A stretch of DNA of 64,000 bases from Thermalbibacter longus (GCF_023806485.1 NZ_JAMSLR010000008.1:62001-126000), one strand, 5' to 3'. Numbered from the stretch's first letter, positions 48,015-57,382 are shown. Program-made: numbers and translations. Notes: generated by a model from the letters alone, not told the origin.

Positions 48015-49307
48015 ATGCCGGCCGTAACCACGCTGCTCGACGATATTCTGCGATACCTCGCGAGCATCGGCAGCTTTCAGCGCGACATCAAGCTGTTCCT
48101 GATCTATAGTCTGTTCTCCAACATCGGCATTGGGGCCTTCGCGCTCCTCTTCAACCTCTACCTTGTCGAGCTGGGCTATCGCGAAGACGTGATCGGGCTC
48201 TTCAACGGGCTCTCGACCGTTGCGCTCGCCGTGGGCGCTTTGATGCTCGGCCGGATGCTCAACCGTTTCGGCTCCTGGTGGTGCATCACCTATGGCACGG
48301 CCGCCTACGTTGCCGCCTCGGTTCTGCTCGCCTTCATGACCGATCGGCTCGCGATCCTGGTGGTCGGCGCTCTCCAGGGGATCGGTACCGCCTTCATCTT
48401 CGTGCCGTTGATGCCGTTCGTGATCGAGCATGCACGGCCGGAGACACGGTCGACCGTCGCCGCCCTCTCGCTCTCGCTGACCTCCGTGTCCGCTACGGTC
48501 GGTAGCCTGGTCGGTGGCTGGGCTCCCCGTCTCCTCGGCCCGCTCTTCGGGCTGGCGGTGCCGGGAGTTGGAAGCTTCCGGCTGGGACTCCTGCTGAGTT
48601 TGATCCTGACGGCCCTCGCGCTGGTGCCGATGCTTCTCATGCGACAAGCGCGCTACCAGCAGACCCAGTTCACCGCCCAGCACCTTCTCGTCACCAGCGA
48701 GGAGCGCCGCGAGCGCGAGGCGCGCCGGCACGCGCTGGCCTTCGTCCTCACTGGGGGACTACTGAGCCTCGGCGCAGGCGCAGTGATCCCGTTCTACAAC
48801 GTGTTCTTGGCTTCGATCGGGCTCCGGGCGAGCACCATCGGGGTGATCTACGCGCTCGCCAGCCTGCTCGGAGCCGTGCTCGGCCTCTTCGCTCCGGTAC
48901 TGGCCCGGCGCCTAGGCTCGCTGGATGCTATCCTCGTGATTCGCCTGATGCCGGTTCCGTTTTACCTGCTGCTGCTCCTGATGCCGACCGTACCGGTCGC
49001 CATAGCCGCCCACATTGTCCGGGCGATCTCGATCTCGATGGCCTGGCCAATCGACTCGACCATGGTCGCGGACATCCTGCCACCGAGCGCGCGCGCCAAC
49101 GCGTTCAGCCTGCGGAGCGCGGCCTGGAATCTGGGCTTCGCGCTGGCCAGCTTTCTCGCGGGTCCCGTCATCGTCGCGTCCGGTTACGGGCCGGTCTTCC
49201 TCGCGTTCGTCTTCTTCAGCGTTCTCAGCATGGTCGTCTTCGCCCTGAACTTCCGCGGACACCCTGCCGCTGGCCGACGCGAGCAAGCAGTGGCCAAGGG
49301 AAGCTGA
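48015..49307 (+). CDS. Major facilitator superfamily transporter (430 aa)
   Basis: Twelve hydrophobic segments in two bundles. Between segments 2 and 3 the loop GRMLNRFGSWWCITYG is a form of the MFS motif A. The central loop is charged (QARYQQTQFTAQHLLVTSEERREREARRHALAF). AGGGGGAC precedes the ATG at 48015; the longer ORF from 47952 overlaps the otsB region. The substrate is unknown; divergence from otsB gives no clear hint. Its end is convergent with the L-2-hydroxyglutarate oxidase-like gene. Confidence 0.88.
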   Translation: MPAVTTLLDDILRYLASIGSFQRDIKLFLIYSLFSNIGIGAFALLFNLYLVELGYREDVIGLFNGLSTVALAVGALMLGRMLNRFGSWWCITYGTAAYVAASVLLAFMTDRLAILVVGALQGIGTAFIFVPLMPFVIEHARPETRSTVAALSLSLTSVSATVGSLVGGWAPRLLGPLFGLAVPGVGSFRLGLLLSLILTALALVPMLLMRQARYQQTQFTAQHLLVTSEERREREARRHALAFVLTGGLLSLGAGAVIPFYNVFLASIGLRASTIGVIYALASLLGAVLGLFAPVLARRLGSLDAILVIRLMPVPFYLLLLLMPTVPVAIAAHIVRAISISMAWPIDSTMVADILPPSARANAFSLRSAAWNLGFALASFLAGPVIVASGYGPVFLAFVFFSVLSMVVFALNFRGHPAAGRREQAVAKGS

Positions 49308-49330
49308 GCGTTGCGCACAGCCTTTGGCCG

Positions 49331-50524
49331 CTACAGCATCGGCTCGACTTCATCGGCAATCATCCGCGCGATCTCCAAAGAGGAGGTCGCGGCCGGCGAG
49401 GGTGCGTTGCGCACGTGCAGGATTCCTGGCTGGCGATCCAGCACGAAGTCATCCACCAGCTCCCCATCCGGAGACAGAGCTTGCGCACGGACGCCCGATG
49501 GCCCTGGCAGCAGGTCATCGTCCACCAGCTCCGGTACGTAGCGCTGGAGCGAGCGCAGGAATGCACGCTTGCTGAAGTCTCGCCACAGCTCGGCTAACCC
49601 AGTCCGCCAGTACTTGCGAGCCAGCTTGCGAAAGCCAACGTAACGTACCGCCTCCGCTAGCTCCGTGAGGTTCACGGCGGTTCGTTGATAGCCCTCGCGG
49701 GCGAAAGCGAGCACGGCATTCGGCCCTAGCCAGACTTGGCCGTCCATCCGGGGAGTGAAGTGCACGCCCAGAAACGGGAAGCGTGGGTCGGGTACCGGGT
49801 AGACGTTACCGCGTATGAGGCTGGCCCGCTCGGGACGCAGCACGTAGTAGTCGCCGCGGAACGGGACGATCTGCGGCACGGGTGGGGCGCCGGTGAGCCT
49901 GGCGATCCGGTCGGCGTACAACCCCGCGCAGCTCACGATCGCGCGGGCCTCGACGTCGCCAGCCGTGGTCTCGACCACCGTCGAGCAACTTCTCTGGTGA
50001 ATCACCACCACCCGGTAGCCAGTGCAGATCTGGCCGCCACGCTCCAGCACGTCATCAGCGTATGCCCGCGCCACCTGCGAGAAATCGACGATCCCGGTTC
50101 TCGGCGACCAGATGGCCCGCACGCCGGTCACGTGCGGCTCGAGTTCCCGCAACTCCTCGGGCCCCACCATGCGCAGACCGGGCACGCCGTTCGCCTGCCC
50201 CCGACGGTACAGTTCCTCGAGACGTGGGATCTCTTCCGGTGACGTCGCGACCACCACTTTTCCGCAGAGGCGGTACGGTATACCTTTCTCGTCGCAGTAG
50301 CGGATGAGTCGAGCGGCACCGGCAACGCAGGCGCGCGCCTTGAGCGAGCCGGGCTTGTAGTACAGGCCCGAGTGGATCACGCCGCTGTTGTGGCTCGACT
50401 GGTGCGCGGCGATCTCCTGCTCCTTTTCGAGCACGACCAGGCGCAACGAGGGCCGGCGGATCAGAAGCTCCCGGGCGACCGCTAGGCCGACGATCCCCGC
50501 GCCGATAACGGCCACGTCTACCAC
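49331..50524 (-). CDS. L-2-hydroxyglutarate oxidase-like FAD enzyme, LhgO family (397 aa)
   Basis: The GTG at 50524 has GGGAGG nine bases upstream. The FAD motif is DVAVIGAGIVGLAVARELLIRRP, followed by EIAAHQSSHNSGVIHSGLYYKPGSLKARACV, which is diagnostic of LhgO/L2HGDH. Downstream VPQIVPFRGDYYVLRPE and FPFLGVHFTPRMDGQVWLGPNAVLAF agree. In E. coli LhgO oxidises L-2-hydroxyglutarate to 2-oxoglutarate and passes electrons to the quinone pool. It starts 42 bases after the CBS gene and may share its transcript. Confidence 0.92.
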   Translation of the reverse strand: MVDVAVIGAGIVGLAVARELLIRRPSLRLVVLEKEQEIAAHQSSHNSGVIHSGLYYKPGSLKARACVAGAARLIRYCDEKGIPYRLCGKVVVATSPEEIPRLEELYRRGQANGVPGLRMVGPEELRELEPHVTGVRAIWSPRTGIVDFSQVARAYADDVLERGGQICTGYRVVVIHQRSCSTVVETTAGDVEARAIVSCAGLYADRIARLTGAPPVPQIVPFRGDYYVLRPERASLIRGNVYPVPDPRFPFLGVHFTPRMDGQVWLGPNAVLAFAREGYQRTAVNLTELAEAVRYVGFRKLARKYWRTGLAELWRDFSKRAFLRSLQRYVPELVDDDLLPGPSGVRAQALSPDGELVDDFVLDRQPGILHVRNAPSPAATSSLEIARMIADEVEPML

Positions 50525-50565
50525 GACTCCGCACCTCCCGCAGGTTCTCGCCTGACACCCGGTTC

Positions 50566-51051
50566 CTACATGCCAGGTGGTTCGCGGTCGAGCACGAATC
50601 GGCTCGAGCCGCACGCCTCGCACTGCTCGGGCCGCTGGAAGCCCCGGACGAAATAGCCGCAGTCTTCGCACGTCCACCGGGTGATGGCGAATAGCCGGAC
50701 AAGGTCTGCACGACTGATGATGCCGACCAGTTGACCCTCCCGCAGGACAGGCACCCGCCGCACGCGCCGCTCCGACAGAAGCCGAGCCACCGACTCAGCC
50801 GACGTGTCCTCGCTGACGCTGATCACGTCGCGGCTCATGATGTCGGCTGCCGTGCGCCCACGCTTGGAGATCACGTCGTACTCCGAAACGATCCCGATCA
50901 CTCGCCCCTCGTCGTCAACGACCGGCATTCCGGTGATCTGGTGCTCGGCGAGGAGTCGAGCCACCCGGTCCACCGGTGTATCCGGCCGCACTGAGATGAC
51001 ATTGTCGGTCATGATGTCGCGCGCAACGATCGTGTTGTACGTCTCAACCAT
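50566..51051 (-). CDS. Two-CBS-domain protein with C-terminal rubredoxin-like zinc ribbon (161 aa)
   Basis: The ATG at 51051 has GGAGGGAGCGAGAG upstream. Two CBS repeats (VARDIMTDNVISVRPDTPVDRVARLLAEHQITGMPVVDDEGRVIGIVSEYDV and ADIMSRDVISVSEDTSAESVARLLSERRVRRVPVLREGQLVGIISRADLV) form one Bateman module that usually binds adenosyl nucleotides. The end carries CEDCG and CEACG knuckles twelve residues apart, like rubredoxin or a zinc ribbon. It could sense energy charge together with iron or zinc state. No enzyme domain is attached. Confidence 0.85.
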   Translation of the reverse strand: MVETYNTIVARDIMTDNVISVRPDTPVDRVARLLAEHQITGMPVVDDEGRVIGIVSEYDVISKRGRTAADIMSRDVISVSEDTSAESVARLLSERRVRRVPVLREGQLVGIISRADLVRLFAITRWTCEDCGYFVRGFQRPEQCEACGSSRFVLDREPPGM

Positions 51052-51220
51052 CGCTCTCGCTCCCTCCGGCCGGTCCGCTACCGGTGATCGACATGCTACC
51101 AGAGGGTACCAGGTCTGGCGTGCGGCAATGTCCCGGGCAGATTTTGCTCGCTGAGCGGATGCCCGCTGAAATCGGCATGCGCCCCTGTATACTTTCGTGG
51201 GCAGTCGCTTGGACGCGACG

Positions 51221-52399
51221 ATGGAAACGTTTCGAGAAGCGATCTCCCGGATGAGCGAGCGCGCTGACATCGTCATCATCGGAGCCGGCATCATGGGCTG
51301 TAGCGTGGCCTATCACCTCGCTGCCCGCGGAGCTGGCCGGATAATCGTGCTGGAAAAGGACGAGATCGCTCGCGGGGCAACCGCCGACGCCGCCGGTGGT
51401 ATCAGGCTCCAATTCTCCACTGAGACGAATATCGTCCTCTCAAAGCTAAGCTTCGACATCTGGGAGAACTTCGCCGAGCTGTTCGGCGTCGATATCGGGC
51501 TGCACCAGCAAGGATATCTCTTCCTGTTAACCGCCCCGGACGACGTGCCCGTGTTCCGGGCAAACGTCGAGTTGCAGCGCGCGCACGAGGTGCCGGTGCG
51601 GTGGGTCGAGCCCGACGAGATCCGCGAGTTGAATCCGGCGATACGCGTGGACGACGTGCTCGGTGGCACCTACTGCCCGCGCGACGGCTGGTGCGATCCC
51701 TATAGTGCGACGATGGGCTTCGCGCAGGCAGCGCGACGGTTGGGGGTGGACATCCGGGAGGATTGCCCGGCCGTCGGCTTCGACGTTGCCCGCGACCGCG
51801 TCCAGGCCGTGCTGACGCCGGATGGGCGGATCGAAACCTCCCTCGCCATTATTTGCGCCGGCCCCTGGACTCAGGAGGTCGGCAAGCTGGCTGGTGTGGA
51901 CCTACCAGTTCTGCCCTACCGGCGGATGAGCTTCGTAACTGAGCGCTTCGATCCCGTGCCGAAGTCGATCCCGATGACGATCGAGTTTGAAACCTCGCTC
52001 TATTTCCATCCGGAGGGCGAGGGTTTTCTCTTCGGCATGGCAAATCCGGACGAGCCTCCGGGCTTCGACAAGCGCGTCGACGAGGCCTGGATGGTGCGTA
52101 CGATCGAGGCTCTCTGCCGGCGCGCCCCGACCTTCGAGCAGGCACGGATCAAGCGAGGCTGGGCAGGCTTCTACGAAATCACGCCTGACGACAACCCGCT
52201 GCTCGGCTACGTCGACGAGATCGAAGGACTGATCGTGGCTGCCGGCTTTAGCGGGCACGGGTTCATGCAAGGCCCCGCGGTTGGACGCTGTATCGCCGAG
52301 CTGGTGATCGACGGAGCGGTGCAATCGGTCGACATCCGGGGCTTTGCGCCGGGGCGATTCCGCGAGGGTAAGTTGATCCAGGAACATAACGTCATCTAG
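51221..52399 (+). CDS. FAD-dependent oxidoreductase, sarcosine-oxidase-beta-like (392 aa)
   Basis: DAO-family flavoenzyme. The FAD motif is RADIVIIGAGIMGCSVAYHLAARGAGRIIVLEKD, followed by GATADAAGGIRLQFSTETNIVLSKLS. The C-terminus GLIVAAGFSGHGFMQGPAVGRCIAELV is the usual FAD-binding end. The substrate is probably an N-methyl or secondary amino acid. TATACT at 51187-51192 suggests a transcript start near 51199, so the ATG at 51221 or 51251 is more likely than the GTG at 51197. It is the second DAO-type oxidase in the window; the other lies in the Pot-type operon. Confidence 0.87.
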   Translation: METFREAISRMSERADIVIIGAGIMGCSVAYHLAARGAGRIIVLEKDEIARGATADAAGGIRLQFSTETNIVLSKLSFDIWENFAELFGVDIGLHQQGYLFLLTAPDDVPVFRANVELQRAHEVPVRWVEPDEIRELNPAIRVDDVLGGTYCPRDGWCDPYSATMGFAQAARRLGVDIREDCPAVGFDVARDRVQAVLTPDGRIETSLAIICAGPWTQEVGKLAGVDLPVLPYRRMSFVTERFDPVPKSIPMTIEFETSLYFHPEGEGFLFGMANPDEPPGFDKRVDEAWMVRTIEALCRRAPTFEQARIKRGWAGFYEITPDDNPLLGYVDEIEGLIVAAGFSGHGFMQGPAVGRCIAELVIDGAVQSVDIRGFAPGRFREGKLIQEHNVI

Positions 52400-52423
52400 C
52401 GCGCTGGATAGCGTAGAGCGACC

Positions 52424-52717
52424 ATGATCATCGGAGTCTGTCGCCTGGCAATCGAGATCCCCGAGGCCCATTCGCTGAAGGAAAAGCGCGCGGTGATCAA
52501 AGCGATCACGAACCGCGTCCAGCACCGGTTCAACGTTGCCATCGCAGAAGTCGACGGTCACCAGCAGTGGCAGTATGCCGAGCTCGGCTTTGCGTGCGTT
52601 TCGACCTCAGCTAGCCATGCCGATGAGATGATGCAGCGAGTCGTGGCATTTATCGAAGATAACTTGAACGGCGGTTACCTGGCGGACTTCCACACGGAGA
52701 TCCTGAGCCTCGACTGA
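52424..52717 (+). CDS. DUF503 / YlxP family protein (97 aa)
   Basis: The whole protein matches DUF503: MIIGVCRLAIEIPEAHSLKEKRAVIKAITNRVQHRFNVAIAEVDGHQQWQYAELGFACVS. In Firmicutes the family (YlxP) is encoded beside rbfA and infB and is presumed to act in ribosome maturation; the function is not established. Here it follows the FAD enzyme by 24 bases instead of the translation cluster. Convergent with the next gene. Confidence 0.9.
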   Translation: MIIGVCRLAIEIPEAHSLKEKRAVIKAITNRVQHRFNVAIAEVDGHQQWQYAELGFACVSTSASHADEMMQRVVAFIEDNLNGGYLADFHTEILSLD

Positions 52718-52728
52718 ACGGGAGCTCC

Positions 52729-53919
52729 TTAGCCACCGCGCTCTAGCGCGACGGAGGCGATCCGCTCGCGTACCCACGCACTCGCGAGGGGGGCCAGTTC
52801 GCGACTGATCATCGCGAGTTCCTGCAAGATCTCGGCGATTGGCCGGCCGGCTCTAGCAGGGATACAACCCAAACGCGCGATCAATTCCGACCGGTACCAT
52901 GACGTGAGTTCCCGCCGAAGACTTCGCAGGGAGGCTCGGTCCTGTGCCAACCCAGCGTTCTCGACGAGCTCCAGAAGCTCGCGGTTGCGAAGCGGAGGAG
53001 ACAGAAACGGCTCGAGCGCCTCACGGTCTCGACGTATCGCCTCCGTATCGGCAGCCCAGCGCTCCACCAGGCTGAACGCTGATTCGGCCGCTGCGGCGCG
53101 GGACACCACTTCATCGCGTAGCGCGTCGAGGTCGAGCGGGGGCGGCCCGTCGAGCGAGAGCAAGGGCCGGCGTTCCTCCTGCCAGAACCAGGCGCAAGCA
53201 CACGCCAGGCGGACGTAGTACACCGCCGCGACGAGCTCGTGTGCTGGCCTCACCGGCAGCCGGTCGATCCCGGCCAGCACCCCCACCAGGCGCGCCACTG
53301 GCAGCCCGGCGAACATCCGTCGAGGATCGACGGCGAGTGTCACGATCTGCTCCGGGCGCAGCCCAACACTGGGGTCGTTAACCAGGCGATGACGGTAGTG
53401 CTCCGTCAGGATCCCGGCCGGGCTTACGACGAAACCGTCCACCACGCGGGCCTGCCGGATATCGATATCCGGAAGCCGTTGTGACAGCGCGTGCTCCAGT
53501 GCCGGATTTCCCGAGTCGAGCAACGCGCGCAAGGCGCTCGCCCGGATCTGCTCAGGCTTGACGACCTGCACCGCGAACTTTGCGTCGGCCGGCTGAAGCG
53601 CGAGCGCCCCATCGATCGTGTCGTAGATCAACAGGAAATCGGGATTTGCCAGGCCGTTTCGTCCCGCATGTCGCTCGATGGCCGGCTCAGCATCCAACCA
53701 GATCACCCCGCTCAGCCGCGCCGAACCGGCCCCATCGAGGGGCAATTGTCGACCCACCCAGCCTGCCAGTTCTTCGGCGACCAGTCGCGACCAGCGCTCG
53801 CCGATCTGCTGGCTGGCTCCGCCTCGATCGCTCCATGCCTGGAGCCGCCGATCGAGCAGGGCCGCCAGCAATGAACCACCTGGCACCTTCGCGCTCCGCA
53901 GGTGAGCCGGAACTGCCAT
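52729..53919 (-). CDS. Unrecognised protein, possible PD-(D/E)XK nuclease fold (396 aa)
   Basis: No family is recognised with certainty. Residues 91-117 (ANPDFLLIYDTIDGALALQPADAKFAVQVV) contain PD at 93-94 and DAK at 112-114, the spacing and surroundings of a PD-(D/E)XK nuclease core, with an acidic helix before it (ERWSRLVAEELAGWVG). The remaining 270 residues are helical, rich in Arg, Leu and Ala. The ORF is long, has host-like composition and convincing codon structure. It precedes no helicase or methylase, so a restriction system is not indicated. It is convergent with the DUF503 gene. Confidence 0.6.
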   Translation of the reverse strand: MAVPAHLRSAKVPGGSLLAALLDRRLQAWSDRGGASQQIGERWSRLVAEELAGWVGRQLPLDGAGSARLSGVIWLDAEPAIERHAGRNGLANPDFLLIYDTIDGALALQPADAKFAVQVVKPEQIRASALRALLDSGNPALEHALSQRLPDIDIRQARVVDGFVVSPAGILTEHYRHRLVNDPSVGLRPEQIVTLAVDPRRMFAGLPVARLVGVLAGIDRLPVRPAHELVAAVYYVRLACACAWFWQEERRPLLSLDGPPPLDLDALRDEVVSRAAAAESAFSLVERWAADTEAIRRDREALEPFLSPPLRNRELLELVENAGLAQDRASLRSLRRELTSWYRSELIARLGCIPARAGRPIAEILQELAMISRELAPLASAWVRERIASVALERGG

Positions 53920-53998
53920 CTGTCCCCTTCACGTTCGCATCGCGTCTCACAACGTCGCGCGCTGGCTGGACGGGTATGCTCCGAACGCCTGCATGTAC

Positions 53999-54862
53999 TC
54001 AAGAGCTCCGGCGTGCTTCGGCATCAGCGCGGCGGCTCAGTTCCAGACGGCGTTCCTCGATGAGGCGGAGGACACGTCGCCGGCGCAGTCGCTGCACCGC
54101 GAGCTCCCGGCGCAGCGTGACCTCGCGATGGCGCAGATAACGTTCGACCTCATCGCGCCCCTTGGCGAGCAGATGACCTAGGTCCGACCGCCGGAGTCGT
54201 TGTAGTTGTTGACGCAACTCGGCGCATTCGACGCCGCGTTGGGCCACGCGCGACCGAAGTGCCTCGATATCGTACGGCCGATCACCATCATCTTCGCGCG
54301 CCCAGATGGCAAGCAGCCGGCGGAGCTGGTCCACATCGCCGGCCTCCCGAGCCTGGTTCACGATTCGCATGATCGCCTCGCGCTGGGCCCGATCATGGCC
54401 GTCCTGCGCCAGGTCGGGGTGGATTAGGCGAGCGAGCGTCCGGTACAGCCGGCGGAGAAGCACGTCGTCGTGGCCGTTTGCCGAGCCCAGCAGCCGCCCC
54501 TGCGTGGTTTCGCGAGCCGACTGCTGAGCGCGGAACTCGGCGCGCCAGGCCGCCTCTTCAGCGTGCTCCTGTGCGGCCTGCGCATCCAGCTCCGAATCGC
54601 TCAAAGGCCGCGACGCGCGAAGTAGGCGGCGGAGCCGCGCCTCCAGGGCATTGACCTCCGCCTTGAGCTGCTCGATCTCCCGATGCAGCGGTCCGAGTCG
54701 CTCCTCGATGACCCGGCGAAGCGATTGCTGCTCGAGTTCCTCTTGAGTGATCGCCTGGCGCAAATGACTGATCGTCGCGTTACGCCGCAGCAACTCGAGT
54801 TCGAGTTCGATTCGTTCTAGCTCGGTAATCGTCGCCGGAAGTCGTCGTTCCATACGAGACAT
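53999..54862 (-). CDS. Coiled-coil protein with an internal J-domain (287 aa)
   Basis: The ATG at 54862 has GGAG just upstream. The first 95 residues are a heptad-rich coiled coil (LERIELELELLRRNATISHLRQAITQEELEQQSLRRVIEERL...). A J-domain-like segment follows with the HPD motif: VLLRRLYRTLARLIHPDLAQDGHDRAQREAIMRIVNQARE. The C-terminal part is again Arg-rich and helical. DnaJ proteins normally carry the J-domain at the N-terminus, so this is not a classical DnaJ; it probably recruits DnaK to a client held by the coiled coils. It is divergent from the TPP enzyme. Confidence 0.75.
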   Translation of the reverse strand: MSRMERRLPATITELERIELELELLRRNATISHLRQAITQEELEQQSLRRVIEERLGPLHREIEQLKAEVNALEARLRRLLRASRPLSDSELDAQAAQEHAEEAAWRAEFRAQQSARETTQGRLLGSANGHDDVLLRRLYRTLARLIHPDLAQDGHDRAQREAIMRIVNQAREAGDVDQLRRLLAIWAREDDGDRPYDIEALRSRVAQRGVECAELRQQLQRLRRSDLGHLLAKGRDEVERYLRHREVTLRRELAVQRLRRRRVLRLIEERRLELSRRADAEARRSS

Positions 54863-55049
54863 GCCACTCCAAGCCTGCAACCGATTGATTGTAGCCACCC
54901 GGATCGCCGGATGCCAGGATGCTCGCCTCGGGATGTGTACGTTCGCATTCCCCCATGGTATCGCTTGCATTCAGGATGACGTCGGGTATTCTGGTGCTGG
55001 ATCGTCCATGAGTTCCTGGGGATGAGCGCGCGTGTGAAAGGCTCGAGTC

Positions 55050-56729
55050 GTGGCTATCCGGACGCCGTGGCAGCAGATCGTCGCTGGCCTCGAAGCAGAG
55101 GGCATCCCGTACGTATTCGGACTGCCTGGTAGCGCGAAGCAGCTCTATGACGCCCTGTACGATTCGTCCAACGTTCGAGCGGTACTGGTTCGCCACGAGA
55201 CGTCCGGAGCCTTCATGGCGATGGCCTTTGCGCGGGTATCTGGCAAGGTCGGCTGCTGCTTCGGCTGCCCCGGGCCGGGCGTAGCCAACCTGGTGCCCGG
55301 CATCCTCGAAGCCTGGTCGGGCTGCACGCCGGTGCTGGCACTGGGAGTACGCGCGCCGTCGCGCACCTACGGCATGGGCGCATTCCAGGAAGCCGATCAC
55401 CTCTCCATCATGCGTCCGATCACCAAGTGGGCTGTCACCGTAGAGCGACCGGAGCGGGCCGGGTGGGCGCTCCGTCGCGCCGTCTCGCTGGCCACGACCG
55501 GACAGCCGGGCCCAGTCTACCTGGAACTGCCGTCGGATATCGCACTCGAAGCTGTCGAGATGCCCGACTACCGGCCGGCCGACCACGCTGTGCGCCCGGC
55601 GCCGGACCCCGACCGCATCGAGCGGGCGGTGAAGCTCCTGATGCAAGCTGAACGTCCCGTACTGGTCTGCGGGGGCGGAGCAATTCTGTCCCAGGCCTAC
55701 GCCGCCGTCGACCGTTTTGCCGAGTCGCTCGGCATGCCAGTACTGGTGACGCCCGCTGGGCGCGGGATCATGCGCGAGGATCACCCACTTTTCGCCGGGC
55801 TGGTCGGGCTCTATCGCACCGAGTACCCGAAATCGGTCTACGAGGAGGCGGACCTTCTGATCACCGTCGGCTCGCGCATGGAGGAGTTTCAGTCGGGTGC
55901 GTGGCACTATTTCCCAGCACAGGCGACATTCGTGCAGATCGACATCGAAGCCTCCGAGATCGGCCGGAACTGGATCCCGGACCTGGCAATCCAGGGCGAC
56001 GCGCGTCTCACTCTGGAGCGCCTAACCGTAGCTGCGCGCGAAGCTGGTCTACGTCCCAACCAGGCGAGGCTAGCCGACCTCGCCGAGCGCAGGGCCGCGG
56101 CCCTGGCGCAGATGGAGCGCGACGCCGCGGACGACCGCGTGCCGCTCCGAGGGAAGCGCGTCGTGCGGGCGATCAACCGGACGTTCGGGCGAAATACCAT
56201 CCTGGTCAAGGAAAACGGTGCGCAGGACTTGTGGGCTTACTACTGGCCCTACTACCAGGTACTCGATCCCGGATGCGTGGTGCCGCCGGCCGAGCAGACC
56301 GCCATGGGTTTTGGAGTTTGCGGCGCCATCGGGGCCAAGCTCGGGCGGCCCGACCGTTATGTGGTATGCACGACCGGCGATGGCGCCTTCCAAATGGGCT
56401 TGCACGAGCTGCCCACCGCGGTGCAGGAGCAAGCACCGGTGACCTGGGTCGTCTTCAATGACCGGGCTCTCGGTTGGCCGCGCTGGACCCAGCGAACGGC
56501 CCTCGGTGGACGAGTGATCGCGACTGAGTTCTCCGCCACGTTCGATTTCACCGCGGTTGCGCGGGCAGCCGGATGCTGGGCCGAACGCGTCGAGCGTCCC
56601 GATGAGTTGGAACCGGCCCTGGAGCGCGCCAGGAGAGCCAACGATGCTGGTCAACCAGCGGTCGTCGACGTGCAGGTGGATAGCGAGGAGCATCATCCTG
56701 GCTTCAACGAGTTCCACCGGCTCCGTTAA
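55050..56729 (+). CDS. Thiamine pyrophosphate-dependent enzyme, acetolactate synthase-like (559 aa)
   Basis: The three-domain TPP enzyme fold of acetolactate synthase, benzoylformate decarboxylase and relatives. The catalytic Glu is in LVRHETSGAFMAMAFAR. The central domain has RPVLVCGGGAILSQAYAAVDRFAESLGMPVLVT. The TPP motif is TTGDGAFQMGLHEL ending in FND 26 residues later. No regulatory subunit ilvN/ilvH or ilvC is next to it, so a catabolic lyase or decarboxylase is as likely as branched-chain synthesis. The start is a GTG with GAAAGG upstream. Confidence 0.87.
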   Translation: MAIRTPWQQIVAGLEAEGIPYVFGLPGSAKQLYDALYDSSNVRAVLVRHETSGAFMAMAFARVSGKVGCCFGCPGPGVANLVPGILEAWSGCTPVLALGVRAPSRTYGMGAFQEADHLSIMRPITKWAVTVERPERAGWALRRAVSLATTGQPGPVYLELPSDIALEAVEMPDYRPADHAVRPAPDPDRIERAVKLLMQAERPVLVCGGGAILSQAYAAVDRFAESLGMPVLVTPAGRGIMREDHPLFAGLVGLYRTEYPKSVYEEADLLITVGSRMEEFQSGAWHYFPAQATFVQIDIEASEIGRNWIPDLAIQGDARLTLERLTVAAREAGLRPNQARLADLAERRAAALAQMERDAADDRVPLRGKRVVRAINRTFGRNTILVKENGAQDLWAYYWPYYQVLDPGCVVPPAEQTAMGFGVCGAIGAKLGRPDRYVVCTTGDGAFQMGLHELPTAVQEQAPVTWVVFNDRALGWPRWTQRTALGGRVIATEFSATFDFTAVARAAGCWAERVERPDELEPALERARRANDAGQPAVVDVQVDSEEHHPGFNEFHRLR

Positions 56730-56848
56730 TCCCGCGACGGTGTCTCATCCCCTGTGCAAGCGCGCGGCACGGGCGATGCAGTAGACTTGCAGTACGAACG
56801 GCGTGATCCATACCACCGGTCGTCCCGGCAGTAGAGGGGTAGCGGGAG

Positions 56849-57112
56849 ATGCTCGACCATACCGGGCGTTATCGTGTGCGTTACGAGGATATGTTTCGAG
56901 CGCTGGGCCACTATCTGGATAGTCAGCGGTTCACGAGGATCGCGATCGTCGAAACGCCAGAAGGCTTCCTCGTGAAGGGCTACGTGGCCGGAGACAGCCG
57001 CGAGGGAGGCTTGCACTTGGCCCCGCAGACCTACCTGTTTACGAACGAGGATCTCGACATTTTGCTGGAGCAGGCTTACGGGCGACGACGCCAGTCACGC
57101 CCCCAGCACTGA
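56849..57112 (+). CDS. Hypothetical small protein (87 aa)
   Basis: GCGGGAG lies just before the ATG. The sequence MLDHTGRYRVRYEDMFRALGHYLDSQRFTRIAIVETPEGFLVKGYV suggests a small alpha/beta fold; the C-terminus is basic. No signal, membrane segment or known motif is seen. The gene stands alone between the TPP enzyme and the B12 riboswitch region. Family not recognised. Confidence 0.6.
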   Translation: MLDHTGRYRVRYEDMFRALGHYLDSQRFTRIAIVETPEGFLVKGYVAGDSREGGLHLAPQTYLFTNEDLDILLEQAYGRRRQSRPQH

Positions 57113-57298
57113 GCGCCGGGTAGCAGGCTCAGGCGTTCGTCCCCCGTTTTCGCGTCTCCCTGGCTCTCTGGGCATTGCCAGTGTCGTCTGGAGCAAGAAG
57201 GACATGAGCGAGCACGGATGTGCCATCGCGTCTCAGGACGAGAGCGACACGTGCCCGTCATGCTGCGGCTGTTCTGCCAGCGAAGTGCGGCGCAGGCC

Positions 57299-57330
57299 TT
57301 GACACGGCCAGTCGCTGCGGCGAAGATAGT
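57299..57330 (+). promoter_or_regulatory. Putative promoter of the B12-controlled operon
   Basis: A perfect -35 TTGACA at 57299-57304 is followed by AAGATA/GATAGT-like -10 candidates at 57323-57330. It lies about 55 bases upstream of the riboswitch P1 stem. The -10 is weak and its position not certain. Confidence 0.5.
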
Positions 57331-57382
57331 TCCATCAGGCCGTTCAGGCCGTTGTGCACGTTACCATCGCCGGTCAGAGAGA

